A stretch of 64,000 bases of DNA from Takakia lepidozioides (GCA_030704615.1 CM060734.1:10168001-10232000); one strand, 5' to 3'. Shown: positions 1-11,480, counted from the stretch's first letter. A program made the numbers and translations. The notes: generated by a model not told the origin, from the letters alone.

Positions 1-511
1 TTCAGGTTTGTGGGTGCAAGAAATGAAGCAAAGGAGTGATTCTCTTATGGTGAGAGTAGGGCATGTGTGGAGAATGCCTTCAGCCCATTGAGGCTCTTGT
101 TTTCAAGCTTTAGAGAGCTAGAACGGAAGTCTAGGGCTGGTTTCCACTTGGAGTGAAAGAAAAGCACTTGTAGGGCCTATGTGAGTTGGGGTTTCAACTT
201 CAAGCTTGAAGGGAGCGCAACTTTGAAGCAGCAGGTGTAGGGGGCTGGAATAGGCTCTAAGACAGATGCTATGGCCAAGGAGAGTGCTTGAATGAGTGCT
301 CACAAGGGCTGGGAACCAGCAGGGCTTGGTTGTTTGCCATTGAGTTTAGTGGCGTGTTGGGAGGCTAAGTGAGAAAGAAGGCTTGGTTTGTGGCAACCAC
401 CTCATGGCTTAGGGCTACTATGGTGGTGTGTGCCGAAAGAGCAAGAATACCTTGCTGATTTCCTCACAGCCGCCATAGCTCAATGGAAAGAAGCCTAGAG
501 TCCAAGAGACA
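1..511 (+). repeat. 3' part of A1 5' LTR
   Basis: This stretch matches the reverse complement of about 52646-53150, which lies in the 5' LTR region of copy A2. I place the LTR end at the CA of GAGACA at 506-511, because the equivalent point in A2 is where its LTR unit ends and the leader begins. The rest of the LTR lies left of the window. The exact boundary is inferred. Confidence 0.6.
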
Positions 512-575
512 CAAACCTGATTGGCGTGGCTAAACCCTTGGAAGAAATGGCTAAATTGCCAGAGCGGCCATGGAT

Positions 576-1290
576 GGGGCTGTGATGGGCTGTGAGGGGC
601 GTGACAGGCGTGCTAAGGCCTTTGAGGCATATGAGGCTGTGAGGGGCTGTGACAGGCTGTGCCCATGGCCTTTGGGGCTGTGATGGGCTGTGAGGGGCTG
701 TGACAGGTGCCGTGCCTGAAGGCCTTTGAGGCTGTGAGGGGCTGTGAGGGATGTGACAGTGCCTGTGCCTGAGGCCTGTGGGGCTGTGAGGGGCTGTGAG
801 GGGGACTGTGTTGTAGCAACCGTGCCTTGAGGGGCTGTGGTGGCTGTGACGGGCTGTGACAGGCTTGTGTGCCAGTGGCCTGTGGGGCTGTGAAGGGCTG
901 TGACAGGCTGTGGCCCATGGCCTTGGGGCTGTGATGGGCTGTGAGGGGCTGTGACAGGCCGTGCCTGAGGCCTTTGATGCTGTGACGGGGATGTGACGGG
1001 ATGTGACGGGCTGTGCCCATGGCCTTTGGGGCTGTGATGGGCTTGTGAGGGGCCGTGACAGGCCGTGGCTGAGGCTTTGAGGCTGTGCAGGCTGTGAGGG
1101 GCTGTGACAGGCCGTGCTGAGGCCTTTGGGGCTGTGAGGGGCTGTGAGGGCTGTGTCAGGCCGTGCCCTGAGGCCTGTGGGGCTGTGATGTGTGTGTGTG
1201 TTCTGGGCTGTGGACTGTGACGGCTGTGGTGAGCTGTGTGGGCCTGTGCTGGTCTGTGGTGGCCCGTGTTGACCTGGGGGCCTGTGCTGA
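576..1290 (+). repeat. Leader minisatellite, GGGGCTGTGA units
   Basis: This is a degenerate tandem array built on a 10-base GGGGCTGTGA-like unit, with interspersed GGCCTKTG and CAGGC variants. It lies between the LTR end and the gag frame. A2 carries the same array reversed at about 52105-52590. Because the unit rarely makes stops, long Pro/His/Ser-rich frames appear on the other strand; these are artefacts. Confidence 0.85.
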
Positions 1291-1955
1291 CTCGTGGAGG
1301 CACTGGTGGACTGCCTAAGGACTGGCATGTGGTCTGGAAGGCCGAATTTTGAAGCTCGTGGAGGGCGGTTTGAGGAGTATCTTCATGATATTCCCATGGT
1401 CATGCAAGTGAGGGAGAGAGGAGAGGAAGAGTGTTGGGATGAGGGCATGCTGGGGTTAGGCATTGCTTTAGCTTCTCTTCCTCGTAGTTTCCACCCTCTC
1501 ATTAGGCCAAGACCTTTCCGTAGGTGGAGGCAAGAGTCAGTCCGGGTTTGGGCTGGGGTGTCCTTGCAGAGCAACACCGTGGAGTTGTTTTTGGTGTGGG
1601 GGAGTTGTCGTTCTGATTTCTTGTGTTTGGATCCCCTCCATACCTGCATGCTTGACTGTGCGCCATGCTAGTTTTGTGTGGGCGCTTGTTTTATAGGTGA
1701 TTGGTCCGGATTTGATCACCGGCCAGTCCTAGAGCATGCTGTCGATGGTGAGGCTGGGGTGATGACCAGCCAGACCATCATTGTTCTCCTGTGGTGAGGT
1801 TGGAGGTGATGACCAGCCAACCATAGGAGTGCTTGCGGTGGATGCAGGTACAGGTGTAGCTATGTTAGGAACTTAGTATTCCAAACCATAAGCCGCAACA
1901 GGTTCTCTACCCGGTTACCTTGTGGAGAGGGGTTTAGGGACATGTTCATGACCGG
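1291..1955 (+). other. A1 untranslated leader between minisatellite and gag
   Basis: The sequence is shared with A2 (about 51600-52100) but has no coding frame I can support. Near 1941 a very short ATG frame (ATG TTC ATG ACC GGT TGA) ends just where the gag frame opens. No convincing primer-binding site was found. Confidence 0.5.
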
Positions 1956-4730
1956 TTGAGTGTCAACACGGAGGTGCCACTAGTTGCTGGGGACAGTGCC
2001 GGTTCGAGCACTAGCGATACTAGTGGGTACACGAGACGAGGTGTGCGGTTTAGGCCACCTTCACCTCCTGTGTCTTCTACGGAAGGTTCTGATTCGGATT
2101 GTGAATCAGGAGGACTCATACCGGCGGTGCAAGTTGTTTCTTTGCCATTGTTGTGGGACACAATGGAGGAGATGTATGGAGCTACCAAGGGGCCACGAAG
2201 GTACTCTGGGGCGGTGGGCACCATCGAGTTGGATGATTTTATCCAAGAGTTTGATAGTTGGTGTGATTTGCAGCAAATGCGCAATCCACAACTATTTACG
2301 CCTTTCATGGCATGGAAGGGGCTGTTTCAGCACCTTGAGGGGCCGCCTATGGATGATTACCATGAGTTCAGGCGGGGGCATGAGGTTGAGATCGAGGAGT
2401 GGAGGATGTACTGGTCACCCGACTATGTCTCCATCACTAGGGGCACTAGAGCCACGAGGGCAGTGGCTACCTGCCGCTGCACCGGCAGCTTCAGCAAGTA
2501 GCAGTGGGACTGGTGGTACAGTAGCTACGACGTCCACCCAAGCCACTACCGCACCAGCACTAGCACCCGTGCCTGCCTTCAACCCTGTTGTGGAGTTCTT
2601 CGAAGAGTTGAGAGGGAACTACCAAGGGGTGAGGACAGAGAAGTTGCGGAGCTTGCAAGAGTTCCAACGGAAGCCGACCGAGAGCTTGAGGGAGGCTTTC
2701 ACTCGCATGAGGCGCTTGATAAATGTAACCCAAGGGGTTACGGAAGCTCAGGCAGTCCAATTCTGGTATGGGATATTGGACAAGGAGCTGAGGAGAAGGG
2801 TGCGGGATGCAACTCTCCTACAAGCGGCCCAACCCACCTTAGCAAATGTGTTTTTGCTGGCAGAGCGGATAGAGCTCAACATGGTGGAGGAACGAGTGGT
2901 CATGGTGGGATTTGCTAAGGAGACACCACGGGGTAGTGGTGCTCCTAGCCAACCACTACCTCAACGTGCTCAAGGCAACAAGGGGGCTCAGGTGAAGCTC
3001 AGGGAAGGGCAGAGAGGACCTCAGATGCAGGGGTCTCTCCCTTCATTTGCTGGCCAACAACGGGCGGATGTGGTGTGCTGGACATGTGGAGGACCCCATG
3101 TCAAAGGATTGCCAGAGGGAGGCAAAGGGCGGCACATGCACAGCCTGCACAGTTGCAGTGTGGGCATTGTGGCAAGCACGGGCATGGAGAGGCCCAGTGT
3201 TATGGTTTGCATCCTGAGTTGCGCCCAGGCCAGTTCCAAGGGAACAATGGTGGCCGGGGGCGAGGGAGCAGCCCAGAGAGGACGAGGTGGCCAGCCACGG
3301 GCCAAGGGCAAGCTCAACGTGGCCAAGGACGCGGAGGTCAGGGTGTTGACCAAGGCATGGCCAACCGGCTTCAGCAGCTAGAGCAGAGGCTCGCTGCCAT
3401 GGCTACAGCTCAGGTGGTACCGGCTCTAAGGCCGGATGGTCCACCTCCTGCTCCTGAGGGAGGAGATATGGGAGGCATGGGATTCATGTGTGGAGCAGCA
3501 CTACCACTAGTGCAGGTGGAGTCTGCTGCAGCCGTGACTCGAGGAGCAGCACGAGTTCCTGAGCCACGAGGTGCAGAGGTGGAGTTGGATCCACAGCGTG
3601 GGGAGGCAAGCCGTCAGGCTAGGCTTCCTCAGTCATTCACATTGGCGGAGACAGTGTCGACGCCATCCATGGCACCTAGTTCTCGCCCGACTGTTACCGA
3701 GGCGGAGGTTACTATGCCATTGGGGAGAGCTACACGGGTAGCACCACTACCTAGTGTTGCCAAGGCTACGGCAGCTAGTGTGCTGCTAGGAGCGGCCACA
3801 TCTGTGTGCCAGGCTCCATTGTTCTCGCTACCATGATTGCGACGCCGGGGGTAACCAGCTGAGGTGTTCAGGCTGGCAGCTACACTCTGTGAGAGTGGGG
3901 AGGTTACTTCATCTTCTGCGGAGATAGTGGGAGGTGTAGTGCCGGAGGGATCCTCGGATTTGAGGGTCAAGACTGCCACGGCGGCGCCATGGCAAGCTGC
4001 AGCTGCCAGGTTGATGGAGCTGCCAGCTAGGCCAGCCATTGAGCGCGCCATGGTGACACCTGGAGTTGTCATGTTAGACAACCAGGATGGCATTTTCTGT
4101 TTGAGTGGACCGGCAGGCAAGAGGTACCGGCCACTGCGGTCTTGTTGGACTCGGGAGCTCAGCCATTGATGCTGGCAGAGCTGCTATTGCAGGCTTGGGC
4201 CTCACGGAGGCGGATATGGAGCCTTGTCCTTTCCAGATACAGACGTCTCTGGGAGGATCGGAGCAGGCTCGGGGCATGACACGGCGTGAGTTGGCTATCA
4301 GACTACGGCCGGATCACCCTACAGATGGCTCAGTGATGCGAGCCAAGGCCATTGTGACAGACGCAGTCTCATACGATGTCCTGGTTGGTGGGGCAGTGTT
4401 GTACCCCATGGGCTTCACCCTGGATTTTTGGGAGGAGTCAGCTTCCTATAGGCCTGCATGGCAGTCAGGGGAGGGCCGGCGTGTGCAGCTCCCTGTGACG
4501 TTCATAGGAGGAGTTGCGGTTGCCCAGCGAGGCAAGATGCCGACACTAGCAGCATTCACAGCGGCAGTGAGTTGGCCTAGAGAGTTGCTTGAGGGCAATG
4601 CTCATTCAGAGGATGTACCACCTCCGGGAGAGCAGGATGACATGTATGGTATGGCGGAGTTGCCTACCATGGTTGCTCAGACTCCATTGTGGGGCACGAG
4701 CAAGGATTTGCAGCGGGATGCTGATCGACG
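1956..4730 (+). pseudogene. gag-pr: Gag and aspartic protease of A1, frameshifted
   Basis: This encodes the structural Gag protein and the retropepsin that would process it. The capsid-like part includes a retrotransposon Gag core around 2585-2880. Two CCHC-type knuckles follow near 3075-3220: CWTCGGPH..C and CGHCGKHGHGEAQC. A Pro/Ala-rich linker leads to the protease, whose LLDSGA active site is at about 4143. Compared with A2, bases are missing near 2467, 3105, 3275, 3828 and 4140, so the frame changes repeatedly. The gag frame has no ATG before about 2163; the first codon of the open frame is TTG at 1956, and the same holds in A2. Identity as gag-protease is secure, but translation start is uncertain. 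Confidence 0.85.
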
Positions 4731-6101
4731 GTGCAACAAGCCTGGGTGGAGGCTTTTGTACCGTCAGGAGAGGAGGAGAGTGTGGGGATTGCACCAGGAC
4801 CACCTCAATTGTCTCCATTGGACACCACACCTATTGTGTGGCAGTATCCGGATGAAGGCATTTGTCTTCTGGACTTGTTTGGCGGGATCAGCACCGGATT
4901 GGCTGCTGTGTTACAGGCAGGTGTACGAGTTCGGCGTTACCTGTATGTGGAGAGGGATGAGACTGCACGACGCGTTTCACTTCGCCATGTTGCTCAGTTT
5001 GGTGCAGCGGTACCCTGAGTTGTTGTCGGTGTCTGCAATTCGTGGATATCAGCAGGCCTTGCCAGCAGACATTTCGTTGCTGGGGGCGCAGGATTTGGAG
5101 CGGGTTGGCTCCATTGATCTGGTAGTGGCAGGTTGGCCCTGCCAAGGGCATTCATCAGCCGGGCATGGCAATGGATTGCGAGACTCGAGGTCGGGTCTGT
5201 TTTGGGAGATGGTGCGGGTTTTGCGCCACTTGCAGCTTCATCAAGCTGTATCTCCAGCATACATCTTGGAGAATGTGCCACTGATGGGCGATTCTCGGGC
5301 CAGGGTGATGGCCAGTGTGCATCAAGTCCGGTCGTGGCTTGGGTCAGCAGTGTTGCTAGATGCAGCTACAGTGGGGTCACATCGTCCACGGCTATGGTGG
5401 ACTAACTTGATGCCACCCGCACTGCTCAAGCGTGCATTTGATGGGGTGCAGCGGCCAGCACATCTCACAGTGGATAACATTCTGGACACAGGGAGGCAGT
5501 CTCAGCGTGTGAGACACGATGACCGTTCGCCTTTGGCAGTGGTCAACAAGGTGGGTCAACCACGAGCAGCATTACCTACACTGCTCAGCTTCCCAGGATC
5601 GCATGCTTTCCGGGATAGTGGACCTGGCCTCCTGTGGGATGCTCAGTTGCAGCAGTTAGTGGAGCCTAATGCTGACGAGCGTGAGCGGGCAATGGGTTTT
5701 ACCACTGGTACCACGGCGGTGTCGTCTCTTTCTGAGGCATCACGTCGTCAAGTGTTGGGGCAAGCAATGGATCTCAATTGCTTGACCTGGATTATCAGCT
5801 TGGCTCTGGCTGAGCAACGCAGAGTGCGGAGTACACTTCCTCAATGGTCTCTCTGCCTACCGAGACGGTACAGGCAGTGAGTGGGGGCGAGCATGTGAGG
5901 ACCACGGGGTGCATGCATCCATGGCACACGTGGGAGGTGCTCGAGGTTCAGAGGGAGTTGGCAGCCAAGGCGGCTGTGATGGATGAGGTTGGGGATTCTT
6001 CTCGGGTTGAGGAGGTCCTCAAGGATGAGATGATGGGGCAGGATGAGGCCTTGTCATTGACTGAGCAGGCAGGGAGTACTGCTCAAGAGGTTGCAACATA
6101 G
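4731..6101 (+). pseudogene. DNMT3-like C5-cytosine methyltransferase of A1
   Basis: This would transfer a methyl group from S-adenosylmethionine to C5 of cytosine in DNA. Motif I (DLFGGISTG) lies near 4873. The catalytic PCQ has its Cys codon at 5140-5142. ENV of motif VI lies near 5270, HRPRLWW of motif VIII near 5383, and ERERAMGF and RRQVLGQ of motifs IX and X near 5683-5760. Motif order is canonical, unlike the circularly permuted plant DRM enzymes, and motifs I and IX-X resemble DNMT3. Frame shifts near 4731, 5000 and 5840 relative to A2 break the gene. Motif VIII keeps both arginines, unlike A2. The gene sits between protease and RT, in the gag frame group, and ends at a TAG at 6099-6101. 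Confidence 0.85.
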
Positions 6102-6107
6102 CAACCA
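6099..6107 (+). promoter_or_regulatory. Leaky stop UAG CAA CCA (CAR-YYA readthrough context)
   Basis: The methyltransferase frame stops at TAG followed by CAA CCA. This fits the plant UAG-CAR-YYA readthrough context known from tobacco mosaic virus. The same nine bases occur in A2 at 47459-47467, where RT continues in the same frame. In A1 one base is missing a few codons later (CCACGG against CCACTGG in A2), so the link is broken here. Function is inferred. Confidence 0.7.
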
Positions 6108-7728
6108 CGGACGCGTCCTCTACCTCTAAGCCCACTGGACTTAAGGTTGCAGTTACGGAGGACAATTGGGAGCCTGACATTGGACCCATTGTCACCGGAG
6201 GAGAGAGACGACGTATACGGCGGTTCCTGAGGGCTTACAGGAATTGCTTTGCCTTCAGTTTGAAGGACTTGGGAGCACTGAAGGGTCAAGAGATCCGTAT
6301 TGAGTTGGCCACTGACACGCCAATCTTTCGGAGACCCTATAGATACAGTGACATGGAGAGGTCTTTGATTCAGATGAGGACTCAAGATCTCTGGGAGGCA
6401 GGTTTGGTGGAGCTCTCTGGTGGAGAGTATGCTTCAGCCACAGTGATGCCAGCCAAGAAGGATGTCTATGGCAATTGGACGGAGAGACGTATGTGCGGTG
6501 ATTACCGGCCTGTAAATCGTCAGACCAAGTCCGATAAGTATATGCCATGCCAACACCAGAGGAGATCTTTGATGCCATCGGGCATGCTAAGGCCTTTAGC
6601 ACTTTGGATTTACGATCCGGATATCACCAGTTGCCAATCAAGGAGGCGGACAAGCAGAAGACGGCATTCTGGGGGATCAATGAGCACGGCAAGGATTGCC
6701 TATATCAGTGGCGGTTCTTACCATTTGGGCTTAAGAATGCTCCTGCAGAGTTTCAGAGAGTCATGGATAGGATTCTAGCAGGGGTGGACTTTGCTCGGTG
6801 CTACATAGATGACATCATCATCTTTAGTGTTACGATGGAGGAGCATGAGAGACACCTTCAGGTGGTATTGGAGCGCTTGAGAGCGCACGGATTGAAGTTG
6901 CATCCGGGGAAGTGCAAGTTTTTCCACAACCAGATTGAGTATCTGGGTCACATGATATATCCTGGAGGATTGGGGGTACAGCAGACTAAGGTAGAGGCCA
7001 TTGCACAAATTCCACGCCCCACGGATGTGAGCCGAGTTCGAGCTTTCATGGGGTTGGCAAACTATTATAGACGGTTTGTCAAGGGATTTAGTACCATTGC
7101 AAAGGCTCTAACCAAGCTGACCAAGGTGGAGTGGCAGTGGGAAGATGAGCAGGAACGAGCTTTTCAAGAGCTCAAGGCGAGGTTGACCTCGGCGCCTATC
7201 TTGAGACGACCTATCAGGGGGCGTCCCTTTCAGCTGCATACGGATTGGAGCATGCTGGGGCTTGGAGCGGTGCTCACACAGGTGGATGATGAGGGAAGAG
7301 AGTTCGTAGTGGCTTACGCTAGCCGCTCGAACAACGCTGCAGAGGCTAAGTACAGCTCATATGAGGGAGAGTGCTTAGCTGCAGTGTGGGCCGTGGCACA
7401 CTTCAGGTGCTATCTATACGGCAATCTTTTCACCCTTGTCACGGATCACCAGCCACTCAAGTGGTTGATGGAGTCAGACAAGCTTACGGGGAAGCTTGCA
7501 CGGTGGGCACTTATACTCCAGGAGTATGACTTTCAGGTTGTGCATCGACCGGGTTTGGTCAATCGGGATGCGGATGGATTGAGTCGCAATCCATGCATGA
7601 GCCAGCAGGATGACACTGGAGCTCGGTGGCATGGTGAGACGGACGAGGAGATGGTGCCGGGATGGCACGCATCTGCATTTTTGTGTATCTTGGCATCGGA
7701 GGTCAGATTGGACCTACAACAGGGATGA
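6102..7728 (+). pseudogene. pol: Reverse transcriptase and RNase H of A1
   Basis: This is the polymerase that copies element RNA into DNA, followed by RNase H. The RT fingers and palm region runs through [10 protein letters not shown] and FLPFGLKNAPAEFQ, with the catalytic YIDD near 6800-6815. The thumb and connection follow (FMGLANYYRRFV near 7050). RNase H shows LHTDWSMLGLGAVL near 7225, TDHQPLKWLM near 7440 and RDADGLSR near 7570. An extra AT near 6541 and a lost G near 7695 shift the frame relative to A2, so the protein is split near residue 90 and ends early at 7728. Confidence 0.9.
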
Positions 7729-7773
7729 CTGTAGACGGAGTGTCTGAGGACCCTGAGGCTAGTGATGAGCTAG

Positions 7774-9227
7774 GTGGTGCCAGAGATATACATGAGGATT
7801 CGGCTGTGTTGGACTACCTCCGCACGGGACACGGCAGCCATTGTGACTGCCAGGGAGAGGGATCGGATCCTGCAACGAGCCAAGAGGTTCAAGTGGGAGG
7901 GGATACACCTACTTCGAGTGTGGGAGGATGGTCGGGTGAGGATTGTGCCTCACCCCACACAGCGTGCACGGTTAGTGCGGCATGCCCATGAGGAGTTGGG
8001 GCATTTTGGAGTGCGACGCACTCACAGTTTACTGCAGGGGCAGTATTGGTGGCGTGGTATGCATACAGAGGTGCAACAGTTCGTGGCTAGGTGCATGGTG
8101 TGTGACAGGGTGCGTGCTTCATTCAACGCCCCTACACCACAGTTGCATCCTTTACCAATCATGGGATTGGGCTACAGGTGGAGTCTTGACTTCGCAGGAC
8201 CGTTGCCACTGACTATGCGCCACCACAGATATGTGTTGGTGATGGTGGAGCACTTCTCCAAGTGGATTGAGTTGGTTCCATTGCCTGACAAGGCTAGTGA
8301 GGGGGCTGCGTATGCATTCTTGGATCGTGTGCTTAGCCGATTTGGTGCTCCAGCTGAGGTACTCACGGACCAAGGGAGAGAGTTCTTGGGGGAGTTTCAG
8401 GCTTTGTGTGATAAAGCCTTGATAGACCACCGCACCACTTCTCGGGATCATCCTGAGGCCGATGGCTTAGCAGAGAGAGTTGTTCAGACGGTGAAGAGGG
8501 TTTGCGCAAGTATGGCTTGCAGAAGGGACACCTAGGAGATTGGGATCTTCAGGTTCCTTGGTTAGCCATGGGCTACAGGTTCAGCAAACAAGCATCACTT
8601 GCCTCCTTCTCACCATATTTCCTTCTCTTTGGCCGAGAGCCGGATTTGCCTGCAGCCATTCGTAGGGACACTGCTCAAGTCCTTAACCTTGACGATCCGG
8701 ACGTGTGGGTACGTGCATGTGATCAGCGTGCAGAGTTGTTCAAGAAAGTCATGCCCATGGCTTTTGAGAACCTTGCCATTGCACAGCACCGTGATACGTT
8801 GAGGTATGCCACTATACGTGGTGGAGGATATCGTCCTGGGGTTCGGAGGTTTAGCCCTGGTGACTATGTTTATTTGCAGCAGACTGCTCCTACGACTCTG
8901 GATGTTACTGCAGGGCGTGTTATTCTGAGGGTTCGAGAGGTGTTGCCCTCAGGGGTCCTGATCTTGGAGGGTCGGGATGGCATGACTTGGAAGGACCATG
9001 TGCGTAATTGTGCGCCATGTCACCTTCCCAATGTCGATGGCAGAGTTGACCCAAACTTGGCAGTGGTACCTGCAGGTTTGAGGTGCATGCTCTGTGGGTC
9101 TGCCAAAGGGGCAGCCACCATGCTGGTGTGTGATCGATGCTCAAGGGGTTGGCATATGGGATGCTTGACACCACCTCTTGAGAAGGTTCCTGACGGAGAT
9201 TGGTTGTGTCCACACTGCTTGGGATAG
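7774..9227 (+). pseudogene. Integrase with C-terminal PHD finger of A1
   Basis: Integrase inserts the DNA copy into chromosomes. The HHCC zinc-binding region begins near HAHEELGHFG (7980) and ends with CMVCDRV (8095). The core has the D,D,E residues in WSLDFAGP, LTDQGREF and EADGLAERV (8170-8480). A lost G near 8507 shifts the frame, and the C-terminal part continues to 9227. The last 50 residues are a C4HC3 PHD finger: CMLC, CDRC, WHMGC and WLCPHC near 9085-9225. A PHD takes the place where chromoviruses carry a chromodomain; by family knowledge it may read histone H3 tails and bias insertion. The histone target is not visible from sequence. Confidence 0.9.
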
Positions 9228-9467
9228 TGGCAGTGGACATGACTGGAGGCAGCTAACAAGACATGGGAGGCCAAGCTCATAGGAGTCAATACATGAGATC
9301 CCAAGCTCAAGTTCACAGGTTGCAAGACGGCGACTAACGATGGGGCAACTCTTGCACCCGGCCTCTTGATCTATCGAGTTTGAGTGTAGTAGGGATAGTG
9401 GTGGAGGACTTAGTGAGGCTATGGTCACTATCACATCTTGGGACTTAGAGGGACCTAAGCACCAGCT
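9228..9467 (+). other. A1 3' untranslated region
   Basis: Non-coding sequence shared with A2 (44071-44315 on -), between the PHD stop and the polypurine tract. Confidence 0.6.
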
Positions 9468-10184
9468 AGGGGGGCGATTGTGTGGACTAGTGACTGCCAT
9501 AGTGGGCAGCATAGTGGCAGCCTAGTGACTGACTAGTTGTAGCCTAGTGGTTGGACTAGTGGCTGGACTAGTGGTGACTAGTGGTATACTAGTGTGTGTG
9601 TGCACATGTGTTGTGTGGTTTTGGACAGCGATGTAGTTGTGTAGCGATATGTATGCGCACGACAGCTGTCAAGTTATTTTACCACTAGTGTGAAACTAGC
9701 TAGGAAATAGCTAGCTTTTACATATTGACATTTGGGATTGGCCCAAGTGTCAATCCAGGGGTCAAGGCAGATTTAGGCCCTGGAGTGGTTATCTTCACGG
9801 CAAGCGCGGAAGGCTCATCTTTCTCGAGTTGAGCCTCACCGCGCCTAGCTATGGCGCCGTAGTGTGGATTCCCCATGGCGTGGGGTGCACTTGGCTTGAC
9901 TTGTATTTGAGTGATGAGGTTATATATGCATGAGTTTATGCTTCAGCTTTGTGAGCTCGCATGAGCTTGTGCTTGTATTCTTCTTCTTTATCTATTGTGT
10001 GGACTAGTGACTGCCATAGTGGGCAGCATAGTGGCAGCCTAGTGACTGACTAGTTGTAGCCTAGTGGTTGGACTAGTGGCTGGACTAGTGGTGGACTAGT
10101 GGTATACTAGTGTGTGGTGTGCACATGTGTTGTGTGGTTTTTGGACAGCGATGTAGTTGTGTAGCGATATGTATGCGCACGACA
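9468..10184 (+). repeat. A1 polypurine tract and compound 3' LTR
   Basis: The purine tract AGGGGGGCGAT (9468-9478) is followed directly by TGTGTGGACTAG, as expected for an LTR start. A 186-base unit (9479-9664, TG...CA) is followed by GC, then by TGTCAAG... (9667-9995), and then by a second copy of the same unit (9996-10184, ending GCGCACGACA). The 9667-9995 part recurs as the first part of a solo LTR at 38071-38410 and of the A2 5' LTRs. The whole is therefore either an LTR with an internal duplication or two LTRs in tandem with a GC spacer. Confidence 0.7.
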
Positions 10185-10185
10185 A

Positions 10186-10240
10186 CTCTCTCTTCCTCTC
10201 TCGCGCTCTCTCTTTCCTTCTTTCTCTCTCTCTCCTACTA
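10186..10240. repeat. CT-rich simple repeat
   Basis: Pyrimidine run of CTCTCT and CTTTC units immediately after the LTR end. No further function seen. Confidence 0.8.
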
Positions 10241-11399
10241 GTCTCCCTTGTCAAGATTAGTTAGTTTAGTAGAATCAGAGGAAAAGTTTTTTTTCCCAAA
10301 GTGTGGCATCCATCGAGGAGTTGAAAATAATAGGCAGAACGGCAGTTCAACGATCAACTTACTCAATCTTGGAGAACGCAGTGTGAAGAGTGTTCGAGAG
10401 GAGAGCAATCGGCCGAGAGAATGGTCCTGATCAGCAGCTTCTGCATAACGTAGAGCGGCGTGCGAGGGTGGCAGTGCGCGCCGCAATATCAAGCGACCAT
10501 GGATTCGTACATGAAAAGACACAACTGTTCAGAACATGTCCCTTGGACGCTTTACATTTGTCATTAACAATTCTAGAGATACTTGTTCGTGCGCGCAGTG
10601 TATCAGAACGAGTATGAATTTGATTGTCTACAAGCAGTTTTTTTTTTTTTGTAACTCAAAAGACTTCTGATCTTCGATACTTAATTCTTTATTGTGATCA
10701 GCAGGGGTACTTATCTCTGAAACTAAAGGTGGTGTTTTCGCACAGCTAGGGACGAGCAGTTAAGAGCGCTTGGAAGCCGCTTGGAAGTTAGCCTTGAATT
10801 TTGCTCTAACCAATGCTTAATGTTTCTCTTGAAATTAGTCAACGAAGCATAAGGTGGATATTTAAGAGGCTAGTGGAATCTTGCCTTAGAATTTTAAATA
10901 CCTTTGTCAAAGAGGAGAAGTCTTGAACAACCAGAAGTATGAATCAGATGGCCTGCTATACAGCCAGAACTGGGGAGTGAAATGATGTTCTCTCAAGCTT
11001 ATTGCAACATGTCAAATCACATTCACATGTAGAAGCTTATAAAGCTACCTACCCGTGTCAATGAGAAGTATTGCCGAATCTGAAAATTTCTAACCGCTTA
11101 TCCGATGATTCACTGTCCCTGATGTTTATGAAAGTGTTCGTTTGTGACCCGAGCTTCAGATGATTTCCCCTATCTATTGCCCATAAGATCCTAGCCAAGC
11201 AGCCATCTACTATCCTGAAGATAACCTCTAATTTTTTTTGCCGATGCCATGGCAAGGTGCTAACCGCCGCAACAATCCACGGATCCATAAAATGTCATTC
11301 GAAATTGACGGAATGCAATGACCCTTCGTGGTTGAAGAGACACTATAAAACGTGTCCCTTCAGACGTATCGTGTTAAAGTAATTAATGCAACATTGTTA
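10241..11399. other. Intergenic, nothing recognised
   Basis: Only short scattered open frames occur, with no domain, repeat unit or splice-supported exon that I can recognise. Confidence 0.6.
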
Positions 11400-11404
11400 T
11401 TGTA

Positions 11405-11480
11405 ACACATGAATTTGGGGTTAGGGAGGTTAGTACCAAAACGCAGGTCGAGGGTTCAATTCCCTTTGGCCACATTATCC
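11405..11480 (+). mobile_element. tRNA-derived SINE-like sequence
   Basis: An A-box-like GGTTAGGGAGGTTAGTA is followed by a B-box-like GGGTTCAATTCCC about 30 bases on. That is the internal RNA polymerase III promoter layout of tRNA-derived SINEs. A clear 3' tail was not found. It could be a decayed tRNA pseudogene. Confidence 0.4.

Larger units (their letters stand above)
1..10184 (+). mobile_element. Ty3/gypsy retrotransposon A1 with DNMT and PHD finger
   Basis: This is an LTR retrotransposon whose 5' LTR is cut by the window edge. Its order is LTR end, repeat-rich leader, Gag with zinc knuckles, aspartic protease, C5-cytosine methyltransferase, reverse transcriptase with YIDD, RNase H, DDE integrase, PHD finger, polypurine tract and LTR sequence. 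RT before integrase, and the integrase type, place it in Ty3/gypsy. Comparison with the second copy (A2, on the - strand at 43884-54199) shows many 1-2 base indels, so A1 cannot make the full polyprotein. The methyltransferase and PHD modules are unusual cargo for a plant gypsy element. No target-site duplication can be checked because the 5' end is missing. Confidence 0.9.

Noticed and set aside
495-1328. Long Pro/His/Ser-rich open frames on the - strand
   Set aside because: They lie wholly within the GGGGCTGTGA minisatellite; three overlapping frames of the same repeated peptide come from a repeat unit lacking stops.
1294-1671. 125-codon + strand frame before gag
   Set aside because: The corresponding part of A2 has a large deletion and does not keep the frame, so it is leader sequence.
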